In this document: positions 6,795 through 13,728 of the stretch, piece after piece
Layout of the letters: every line of letters begins with the position of its first letter
How positions within the stretch are numbered: position 1 is the stretch's first letter
NCBI GenBank assembly: GCA_964612085.1
Contig: CAZTCJ010000095.1
Span: 1-13,728 of the forward strand
DNA: 13,728 nucleotides
Origin: CAZTCJ01 sp964612085
Lineage (GTDB): Bacteria > Pseudomonadota > Alphaproteobacteria > JAJFIK01
Direction of reading: 5' to 3'
Position numbers and translations under genes: made by a program
The notes under the pieces: model-generated
What the model was told of the DNA's origin: nothing
Database searches by the model: none
What the model saw: the letters and a program-made list of their open reading frames with translations, nothing else

Positions 6795-6982
6795 AGCCCC
6801 GTCCTCCTGATCGAAATGCTTAAGCCTTGCCGGTGTTGTCCACGATAGCTGACGTCCGATTGCGGCGCAAAGAAGCCCGGTGGAAACACGGCCCGATCAA
6901 AGGCCCGTGATCCGCCGCCCGGCACGCGAACAGCCCGGACCTGAAACCAGAACCGGGCCGCTTCCCAGGATCGTCAAGACCG

Positions 6983-7450
6983 TTAAGCCGCGAAGCTGCG
7001 CAGCATCCAGGCGGTCTTTTCATGTTCTTCCAGGCGCGCGGTCAGCATGTCCGCCGTGCCTTCATCGCCCGCCTCGCTGGCCTGATCGATCACCTTGCGC
7101 AACAGTTTGATGACCGTCTCATGATCGCGCACGAGATTGCGGACCATGTCGAACGCCTCGGGCACGGATGCGTCGTCGGGCAGATCGACAAGACCCTGGA
7201 AAGCCTTGCGGCCCTCGGGCGCGTAGACACCCAAGGCCCGCGTGCGTTCCGCCAGTTCGTCGAGCGCGGCGAAAAGCTGCTGATACTGCTCTTCGAACAT
7301 CACGTGGAGCGATTGAAAATGCGGTCCCGTGACATTCCAGTGATAGCTGTGCGTCTTTTGGTACAGCGCAAACGTATTGGCCAGCACACGGTTCAGTTCC
7401 GCCGCGATCTGTTTGCGTTGATTGTCTTCCAGACCGATATCGATCGTCAT
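6983..7450 (-). CDS. dps: Dps-family ferritin-like DNA-protection protein
   Basis: A 155-residue Dps protein, expected to assemble into a 12-subunit cage that oxidises and stores iron with peroxide, protecting DNA in starvation and oxidative stress. The signature 'HSYHWNVTGPHFQSLHVMFE' is intact. The intersubunit ferroxidase ligands are placed as in the family: His37, His49, Glu53 (commonly Asp), Asp64 and Glu68. There is no long lysine-rich N-terminal tail, so direct DNA binding by such a tail is unlikely. The start is firmly set by AGGAGGT ahead of the ATG. It lies downstream of aatA on the same strand, but a hairpin between them and the gap of 145 bp suggest its own promoter, often OxyR- or Fur-type in this family; no clear site was identified. 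Confidence 0.95.
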   Translation of the reverse strand: MTIDIGLEDNQRKQIAAELNRVLANTFALYQKTHSYHWNVTGPHFQSLHVMFEEQYQQLFAALDELAERTRALGVYAPEGRKAFQGLVDLPDDASVPEAFDMVRNLVRDHETVIKLLRKVIDQASEAGDEGTADMLTARLEEHEKTAWMLRSFAA

Positions 7451-7560
7451 GATGCACCTCCTTTGTCGGCCGCGGCCCGATCGGCGCGGCTCGTTTGAAA
7501 CACGATCATGCAGATAGGTGCGGGACCGGTTTTGGCAAGGTCACACGGAGGGGCAGCGAT

Positions 7561-7581
7561 CATCCGCGAACGGCGCGGATG
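7561..7581 (-). terminator. Hairpin after aatA, candidate terminator
   Basis: CATCCGCG (7561-7568), loop AACGG, CGCGGATG (7574-7581): a perfect 8-bp stem 14 bp beyond the aatA stop codon. No T-run follows on the minus strand, so it is a weak intrinsic terminator at best. It may mark or protect the mRNA 3' end between aatA and dps. Confidence 0.5.
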
Positions 7582-7595
7582 ACCGCCGTCATGGT

Positions 7596-8813
7596 TTACG
7601 ACAAGGACGCGGTGAAGCGCTGAAGGCGCGTGCAGGCTTCTCTCAAGGCCTCCGTCGCGGTCGCATAGGAGATACGGAAGAACGGCGACAGGCCGAACGC
7701 CGCTCCGTGCACGACCGCGACCCCTTCGGCCTCCAGAAGTTCCCGCGCGAAATCTTCATCGGACTGAATGGTTTGACCAGACGGCGTTTTCTTACCGATC
7801 GTGCCTTCGCAGGACGGGTAGACGTAGAACGCGCCTTCCGGCACTGGACAGGTGATGCCGTCCGCATCGTTCAGCATGGAAACCACCAGATCGCGGCGCT
7901 CCTTGAAGACGGCGTTGCGCTCGGCGAGATAGCCCTGGTCGCCGTTCAATGCTTCGACCACCGCCCACTGGCTGACCGAGCAGGGATTGGAGGTGGACTG
8001 ACCTTGCAGCTTGCCCATGGCCTTGATGAGCGGCTGCGGGCCTGCGGCGAAGCCGATGCGCCAACCGGTCATGGCGAAGGCTTTCGACGCGCCGTTCATG
8101 GTCAGGGTCCGGTCGTACAGACCGGGCTCGACCTGAGCCGGCGTCACGAATTGGAAATTGTCGTAGACGATCTTTTCATACATGTCGTCCGTCAGGATCC
8201 AAACCTGGGGATGGCGTACCAGAACATCGGTCAGGGCCTTCATCTCGTCATGGGTATAGGCCGCGCCCGACGGATTGGACGGCGAATTCAGAATGATCCA
8301 TTTGGTCCGTGGGGTGATGACTTTTTCAAGCTCTTCAGCGCGCAGCTTGAAGCCGTCCTGCAGCCGCGTTTCCACGAAGACCGGCGTGCCGCCGCCCAAG
8401 AGCACGATGTCGGGATAGGACACCCAGTAAGGCGCGGGGATGATCACCTCGTCGCCCGGATTGAGGGTCGCCACCATGGCGTTGAAGATGATCGACTTGC
8501 CCCCTGGCGCCACAGTCACCTGGGCGGGTTCGTAAGAGAGGTCGTTGTCCCGCTTGAACTTGGCGCAGATCGCATCCTTCAGTTCCGGGATGCCGTCGAC
8601 GGCGGTGTATTTGGTCTCGCCGCGCTCGATGGCCGCGATGGCCGCCTTTTTGATGGTATCGGGCGTATCGAAATCCGGCTCGCCGGCGCCGAGGCCGATC
8701 ACGTAGCCGCCGGCGGCCCGCAGATCCCGCGCTTTCTGGGTGACGGCCAGGGTGGCGGACGGCTTCACCCGGTTCAGCGCCTCGGACAGGAAGGACGGGG
8801 GAATGGTGGACAT
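7596..8813 (-). CDS. aatA: Aspartate aminotransferase (class I, PLP-dependent)
   Basis: A 405-residue cytoplasmic aminotransferase of subgroup I-gamma, the common bacterial aspartate aminotransferase that interconverts aspartate plus 2-oxoglutarate with oxaloacetate plus glutamate. The PLP lysine is Lys244 in 'MNGASKAFAMTGWRIGF'. Other family landmarks are 'LGAGEPDFDTP' near the N-terminus, 'PAPYWVSYPD' with Trp130, 'NSPSNPSGA' with the cofactor-contacting Asn180, and 'FFRISYA' with the substrate-binding arginine near the end. The open frame reaches back to 8924, but the ATG at 8811-8813 gives the usual 'MSTIPPSFLSEALNRVKPSAT' start, has GGAGG five bases upstream, and avoids 37 unlikely residues. 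Some members also accept prephenate (arogenate synthesis), which cannot be judged here. Confidence 0.95.
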   Translation of the reverse strand: MSTIPPSFLSEALNRVKPSATLAVTQKARDLRAAGGYVIGLGAGEPDFDTPDTIKKAAIAAIERGETKYTAVDGIPELKDAICAKFKRDNDLSYEPAQVTVAPGGKSIIFNAMVATLNPGDEVIIPAPYWVSYPDIVLLGGGTPVFVETRLQDGFKLRAEELEKVITPRTKWIILNSPSNPSGAAYTHDEMKALTDVLVRHPQVWILTDDMYEKIVYDNFQFVTPAQVEPGLYDRTLTMNGASKAFAMTGWRIGFAAGPQPLIKAMGKLQGQSTSNPCSVSQWAVVEALNGDQGYLAERNAVFKERRDLVVSMLNDADGITCPVPEGAFYVYPSCEGTIGKKTPSGQTIQSDEDFARELLEAEGVAVVHGAAFGLSPFFRISYATATEALREACTRLQRFTASLS

Positions 8814-8838
8814 GGGGGCCTCCGGCGTGCTGGTTGGC

Positions 8839-8860
8839 GGCGGTTTTTTTTGCAACCGCC
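8839..8860 (-). promoter_or_regulatory. Leader hairpin upstream of aatA
   Basis: GGCGGTT (8839-8845), eight bases, AACCGCC (8854-8860): a 7-bp inverted repeat enclosing a homopolymer run. Read on the minus strand, the run is A8. It ends 25 bp upstream of the aatA start codon, near its ribosome-binding site, and could be an mRNA hairpin or operator. Function is unknown. Confidence 0.3.
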
Positions 8861-9035
8861 GACAGTGAAATCGAAGGGCAACCTCTAGGCCTTTCCCAGG
8901 GCCGCTGCAAGCGCCGCCCTTCATGGCCGCGCGTGGCCCAAAGGCCGTTGCCTATCAAAAAGACCCGGACGGCTTGATGGCGAGAAAGCGTGACGCCAGA
9001 CACACTCAAATCATCGTGAATCGGAATGCGTCACC

Positions 9036-9704
9036 ATGAGACAGCACCACAGATCAACGACCGAAGCTCCAACGACTGAGTCCGAAGACCCTGAGCCTAG
9101 GGACGTTCGGCTTTTGACCAAGGCTTTGCTGGCCACGGCCCTGTGTTTCGGCGTCTGCAGCCTGGCGGGGAGCGCGATCGCCCAGAAGGCCCGCGCGCCG
9201 GGCATGAGTTTCCGGGCCCTCACCGTCCAATGGCTGATGCCAAGCTTGCCCAGCGAGCGTCGGCGGGCCGCCGCCAACGCCTTGAGACGGCGCAACAATT
9301 CCCGCCGCAACAGCCGGTCGGGCCGGACGGGTCCGGCGACGTTGGACCGGATCCCGGCCGCCGACGGGCCGGACGCTATCGTTCTGGAATCGAACGTCTT
9401 CGTTTTGTCCGGCCAGGCTCTGGATGCCTGCCTGCTGCGGTCCCGGACCCTGCGCACCGTTCGTCTGGACCGGACCGCTTATGCGGGCCCCCCTTCAAAG
9501 CGGCCTCAAAAGCAAGTGCGGACCTCCGAACCGTTAAGCGCCCAGGCGCTGATGGGCGGCTGGTGCCTCGATCCGGAAGACGACGGCCGCTGCGCCATGC
9601 TGATGGATCAGCGCAAACCACCGGCGCCCGTTCCCCCGCCCCAGGAGCGCGATCCTGACGAATGGACCACGGCGGCCCGGGCGAGCGCGGGAGCCGGCGG
9701 CTAG
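9036..9704 (+). CDS. Hypothetical exported protein
   Basis: A 222-residue open frame that matches no family I recognise. Its best support is a plausible Sec signal: 'LLTKALLATALCFGVCSLAGSAIAQKA' at residues 26-52, with cleavage probably after Ala49 ('AIA-QK'). The mature part has an Arg/Asn-rich stretch (about 73-97), a segment 'DAIVLESNVFVLSGQALDACLL', two close cysteines in 'GGWCLDPEDDGRCAML', and a proline-rich end. Codon third positions are mostly G or C, as in neighbouring genes. The n-region before the hydrophobic core is unusually long if the ATG at 9036 is the start; a TTG at 9114 would give a more normal signal, and neither has a good ribosome-binding site. Frames on the other strand and in frame 2 also stay open here, which lowers confidence. 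Confidence 0.5.
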   Translation: MRQHHRSTTEAPTTESEDPEPRDVRLLTKALLATALCFGVCSLAGSAIAQKARAPGMSFRALTVQWLMPSLPSERRRAAANALRRRNNSRRNSRSGRTGPATLDRIPAADGPDAIVLESNVFVLSGQALDACLLRSRTLRTVRLDRTAYAGPPSKRPQKQVRTSEPLSAQALMGGWCLDPEDDGRCAMLMDQRKPPAPVPPPQERDPDEWTTAARASAGAGG

Positions 9705-9717
9705 GGTCAGGACCCTA
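9702..9717. terminator. Palindrome between convergent genes, possible bidirectional terminator
   Basis: TAGGGTCAGGACCCTA is a perfect 16-bp palindrome. Its first three bases are the TAG stop of the exported-protein gene, and it ends 14 bp from the stop of the convergent SRPBCC gene. Neither strand shows a clean T-run; the plus strand has only CCCTTT a few bases later. It may be a weak two-way terminator or a short palindromic repeat unit. Confidence 0.4.
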
Positions 9718-9730
9718 ACGCCGTAGCCCT

Positions 9731-10273
9731 TTAAGTTTCGGATTCGACGAGGGTTTTCAGCCCGGCCAGCCCCTGTTCGTAATCAGCGCCGATCATGCTG
9801 TCGAACATCAGGCCCACATAGCGCGTGATCGGGTTGTAGCCGAGATCCGTATCAAAGCCCCAGGTCACTTGGGTCCGCGTACCGCCATCGAGCGCGTCCA
9901 GCCGGAAGAACGCCGTCGCCGTACCGTTCTCGCCGAAATCGAGCGCCGTGCGGACCAGCCGGTCGGGCACCACTTCCGTGATTTCCTGGCTGCCGGCACC
10001 CACATTGGGATTGTCGCTGACCCAGGCCATGGCCGCGCCGACGCCTTCTTGCGGTCCGGAGAAGGTGTATTGGGTATTCGGATCCAGCCGCGCCCAGGGC
10101 GACCATTCATTGAAGCGCTCGTAATTGTCCAGATAACCGAACACGGCGCTGGGCGGCGCGTCGATCTCGACGGCGCGTTCCACATGCACATGGCGCGGCA
10201 GTAAAAGGCCAATCCCCAAGGCCACTGCAACGATCACGACCAGTCCGATCACCATGGATCGCAACATTCCCAT
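9731..10273 (-). CDS. Membrane-anchored SRPBCC (START-like) domain protein
   Basis: A 180-residue protein with one N-terminal transmembrane helix (about 5-26, 'MVIGLVVIVAVALGIGLLL'). It is followed by an SRPBCC/polyketide-cyclase-like domain from about residue 32: 'HVERAVEIDAPPSAVFGYLDN', 'FNEWSPWARLDPNTQYTF' and 'GGTRTQVTWGFDTDLGYNP'. This fold forms a deep hydrophobic pocket and binds lipids or other small hydrophobic molecules; the ligand here is unknown. The helix should place the domain on the outer face of the inner membrane. The ATG at 10271-10273 has GGAGGG about seven bases upstream. The gene is divergent from the first yceI gene. YceI proteins also bind hydrophobic isoprenoid-like ligands, so a shared envelope role is possible but only inferred. 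Confidence 0.88.
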   Translation of the reverse strand: MGMLRSMVIGLVVIVAVALGIGLLLPRHVHVERAVEIDAPPSAVFGYLDNYERFNEWSPWARLDPNTQYTFSGPQEGVGAAMAWVSDNPNVGAGSQEITEVVPDRLVRTALDFGENGTATAFFRLDALDGGTRTQVTWGFDTDLGYNPITRYVGLMFDSMIGADYEQGLAGLKTLVESET

Positions 10274-10394
10274 GATCTTCCCTCCACTTTCGCGAGATTA
10301 CGGCTTGGAATCTTACCCTGTGACACCTGAAGCGACAATCCACGCCGCCGCAGACCGCCCGGCGTCTGCCGCATTACCCGCCGGAGGACATCGA

Positions 10395-10407
10395 CCTATG
10401 TCATAGG
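10395..10407. promoter_or_regulatory. Palindrome CCTATG-T-CATAGG in the divergent promoter region
   Basis: A perfect 6-1-6 palindrome, 31 bp upstream of the first yceI start codon and about 120 bp upstream of the divergent SRPBCC gene. Its place suits an operator overlapping the yceI promoter. I do not recognise the regulator, and no second copy was seen in the window. Confidence 0.35.
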
Positions 10408-10438
10408 CATCATTCACAGCCATCCGCCCGGTGACCGC

Positions 10439-11134
10439 ATGACGATGACGATTTCTCCGCCCCGCAGGCTTCTCTTGGCGCTCCCGCTGCTGGTCCTGCC
10501 ATGGGCAGGCCCCGCGGCGGCGCAAGAGACGGATCCGCCCGTCCGGTCAGAGCCACTATGGCCCGGCGCGCACGATGCCTTGATCGATGGGCTCACCACC
10601 GATCTGGCCGAGATTCCCGGCGGCACCTACTCGCTCGACCGGGACCATGCCCAGGTGATCTTTATGGTCAGCCATCTGGGCTTTTCCCGGTATATGGGCC
10701 GCTTCAACGATCTCAAGGGCACGCTCGTCTTCGATCCGGAGACGCCCGAGCGCAGCCAGCTCACGGTCGATATCGATATCGATGGTGTGGACACGGACAA
10801 TGGCCAGTTGGAGCGGCTTCTGAGAGGCGAGGCCTATTTCGATGCCGAGACCTTCCCGCGCGTGCGCTTCAAAAGCACGGCCGTCGAACGCACGGGTGAA
10901 ACCAAAGGCCGGATCACGGGCGATTTAAGCATGCGCGGTCTGACCCGGCCCGTGGTTCTCGACGTGGGTTTCAACGGCAGCGCCGTCAATCCGTTCGGCC
11001 TGCGCCGGACCCTGGGCTTTTCGGCGCGCGGCCGCCTGAAACGGTCGGACTGGGGCATGACCGAATTGGTGCCTGTGGTCGGCGACGAGGTCACCCTGAT
11101 TATCGAAGCGGAATTCAAGCGGACTGGTGATTGA
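10439..11134 (+). CDS. YceI-family periplasmic protein (first paralogue)
   Basis: A 231-residue exported protein. Residues 1-28 form a Sec signal with a strong hydrophobic core ('LLLALPLLVLPWAG') and a likely cut before 'QE' at 29. Residues about 61-229 form the YceI lipocalin-like beta-barrel: 'GGTYSLDRDHAQVIFMVSHL', 'GRFNDLKGTLVFDP', 'EAYFDAETFPRVRFKST', 'GRITGDLSMRGLTRPVVLDV' and the closing 'VTLIIEAEF'. Family members bind isoprenoid chains such as polyprenyl quinones in the barrel and are linked to stress or lipid handling; the ligand here is unknown. There is no clear ribosome-binding site, and an in-frame ATG at 10445 is an equal start candidate. The next gene is a paralogue that shares the linker before the barrel, so the two probably arose by tandem duplication. 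Confidence 0.92.
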   Translation: MTMTISPPRRLLLALPLLVLPWAGPAAAQETDPPVRSEPLWPGAHDALIDGLTTDLAEIPGGTYSLDRDHAQVIFMVSHLGFSRYMGRFNDLKGTLVFDPETPERSQLTVDIDIDGVDTDNGQLERLLRGEAYFDAETFPRVRFKSTAVERTGETKGRITGDLSMRGLTRPVVLDVGFNGSAVNPFGLRRTLGFSARGRLKRSDWGMTELVPVVGDEVTLIIEAEFKRTGD

Positions 11135-11264
11135 TCACCGGACCGGCCCCTGAAAAGACACCCCCCTTGTGCGACAAGAAGGCCGTCTTAGGTTATGCAC
11201 AGGGCGCTGAGCCCTCTGCTGCTGATTCGGCGCGTCTTTGCCGCTGCGGCTTGAGTGATTGCGT

Positions 11265-11284
11265 GTCCGGTGGCCGCGCCGGAC
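11265..11284 (+). promoter_or_regulatory. Hairpin between the two yceI genes
   Basis: GTCCGG (11265-11270), eight bases, CCGGAC (11279-11284), followed by AAAAAG. It stands directly before a second, terminator-like hairpin. Two consecutive hairpins could form a leader structure, but the 6-bp stem may also be chance in GC-rich DNA. Confidence 0.3.
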
Positions 11285-11288
11285 AAAA

Positions 11289-11316
11289 AGACCGCTGCTC
11301 ATGCGCGGTCTGTTTT
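11289..11316 (+). terminator. Terminator-like hairpin just upstream of the second yceI
   Basis: AGACCGC (11289-11295), nine bases, GCGGTCT (11305-11311), then G and TTTT (11313-11316). It has the form of an intrinsic terminator with a short T-run. It lies 154 bp after the first yceI gene but only 32 bp before the start codon of the second. There is not enough room for a full promoter after it, so it either lets transcription through or lies within the second gene's leader as an attenuator-like element. Confidence 0.5.
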
Positions 11317-11348
11317 GTGTAAAAAGCAACTCTGACTGGGAGATCCCA

Positions 11349-12062
11349 ATGATCAACTTCCGTTCTGTCGCACCCGCCACGGCCCTTGTCGCCGCCGGCG
11401 CCCTTTTCGGTACCATCGCCGCGACCGACGCCTTTGCCGGCCATCACGCGAAAAAAGGTGATGGCAAGGATATGGACCGGGTTCAAAAACTCAATGATGT
11501 TGAGCGCGACGGTCTGAGCACCGACCCGGCTGACGTACAGTCCGGCAAATATACCATCGACAGCACCCATGTGAACGTGACCTGGCAGGTCAGCCATCTG
11601 GGCTTCTCGCTCTATCAAGGCCGTTTCAATGAAATTGAAGGTACGCTCGACCTCGACACCGCTAACATCGAGAATTCCAAGCTCTCGGTAACGATCCAGA
11701 CAGCCAGCATCGACACAGTGAGCGACAAGCTCGATGACGAGCTGCGCGCGCCGGAAGCGTTCGGTGCGGAAGAATTTCCGACCATCACTTTCACCAGCAC
11801 AAAGATCGAACGCAAGGACGACAACTGGGCCAAGGTGACCGGTAATCTCACCGCTCGCGGAGTCACCAAGCCTGTAACCTTGAAAGTCCGGTTCCTGGGC
11901 ACGGGTCAGCACCCGTTCAACGGTAAGCCCACCGTCGGCTTCCACGCCCAAGGCCACATCATGCGCTCCGATTTCGGTATCGGAAAAGACGCGCGCTGGT
12001 CTCCGGTGATTGGCGACTCTGTCGGCCTGATCATCGACGCCGAATTCAACGCCGCCGAATAA
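11349..12062 (+). CDS. YceI-family periplasmic protein (second paralogue)
   Basis: A 237-residue exported protein. The start at 11349 is chosen because GGGAG lies seven bases upstream and the protein then opens with a proper Sec signal (residues 1-30, core 'ATALVAAGALFGTIAA', cut near 'AFA-GH'). The open frame extends further back, but that part crosses the terminator-like hairpin. After a charged linker, the YceI barrel runs from about residue 66: 'SGKYTIDSTHVNVTWQVSHL', 'GRFNEIEGTLDLD', 'FPTITFTSTKIE', 'GNLTARGVTKPVTLKV' and 'DSVGLIIDAEF'. It should bind a hydrophobic, isoprenoid-like ligand in the periplasm, by family. It shares the 'DGL(T/S)TD' linker and 'VSHLGFS' with the preceding gene. 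Codons are slightly less GC-rich than in its paralogue, and a strong terminator follows. Confidence 0.93.
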   Translation: MINFRSVAPATALVAAGALFGTIAATDAFAGHHAKKGDGKDMDRVQKLNDVERDGLSTDPADVQSGKYTIDSTHVNVTWQVSHLGFSLYQGRFNEIEGTLDLDTANIENSKLSVTIQTASIDTVSDKLDDELRAPEAFGAEEFPTITFTSTKIERKDDNWAKVTGNLTARGVTKPVTLKVRFLGTGQHPFNGKPTVGFHAQGHIMRSDFGIGKDARWSPVIGDSVGLIIDAEFNAAE

Positions 12063-12083
12063 GCGGTTTTGACCGACACTACG

Positions 12084-12119
12084 AGGCCCCTGCACGCTGT
12101 CCGCGCGGGGGCCTTTTTT
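12084..12119 (+). terminator. Intrinsic terminator after the second yceI
   Basis: AGGCCCC (12084-12090) pairs with GGGGCCT (12108-12114). The stem extends inward by a few pairs, and a six-T run covers 12114-12119. It is a classic intrinsic terminator 22 bp beyond the stop codon, and it separates the yceI genes from uvrB. Confidence 0.9.
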
Positions 12120-12148
12120 GTCTTCATGCTTTGACCTAAAATCCGCTC

Positions 12149-13728
<1,580 letters not shown>

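Noticed and set aside
6935..6967. Hairpin from CCCGG-type repeats after dps as a terminator
   Set aside because: The stem is six pairs with a long loop and no T-run on the minus strand; likely chance in GC-rich sequence.
7518..8888. A 456-codon plus-strand open frame
   Set aside because: Antisense shadow of aatA; no recognisable motif, and its start lies in the aatA-dps spacer without a ribosome-binding site.

Overview
The window looks like ordinary chromosomal DNA of a GC-rich alphaproteobacterium. The evidence is a thioredoxin reductase gene followed by an LsrB/VtlR-type LysR regulator, a CpaA-type prepilin peptidase, an alphaproteobacterial-style UvrB with an N-terminal extension, and aspartate aminotransferase and MsrP proteins of that flavour. 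No rRNA, tRNA, insertion sequence, phage gene or CRISPR array is visible. Genus cannot be assigned from the sequence alone.

Layout. 1-1302 (+): the 3' end of trxB, then the LysR regulator. 1361-1495 (+): a probable small RNA made of C-rich-loop hairpins with a strong intrinsic terminator, in the position where rhizobia carry the AbcR (alpha-r15) sRNAs next to lsrB. 1494-1967 (-): a lone prepilin peptidase. 2032-4599 (-): a large subtilase/sedolisin-like secreted protease with two CBM2-like modules and a perfect terminator, preceded by about 530 bp without a convincing gene but with several dyads. 5130-6794 (-): msrP followed by a HAD hydrolase, probably one operon. 6983-8813 (-): aatA and then dps, probably separate units. 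9036-9704 (+): a hypothetical exported protein, convergent with an SRPBCC-domain membrane-anchored protein (9731-10273, -). 10439-12062 (+): two YceI paralogues in tandem, separated by a hairpin with a short T-run. 12149-window end (+): uvrB, interrupted by an in-frame TAG at codon 145.

Functional reading (inference). Several genes concern oxidative damage and redox balance: trxB, the LsrB-like regulator, dps, msrP (repair of oxidised methionine in the envelope) and uvrB (DNA repair). They are in separate transcription units and need not be co-regulated.

Most worth a second look: (1) the putative AbcR-like sRNA beside its likely regulator; (2) the amber codon that splits an otherwise intact uvrB, plus a shift in codon use and loss of conserved residues near the window's right edge; (3) the cysteine-free protease with Glu where subtilases have the catalytic His, fused to two CBM2-like modules; (4) a terminator-like hairpin only about 30 nt upstream of the second yceI.
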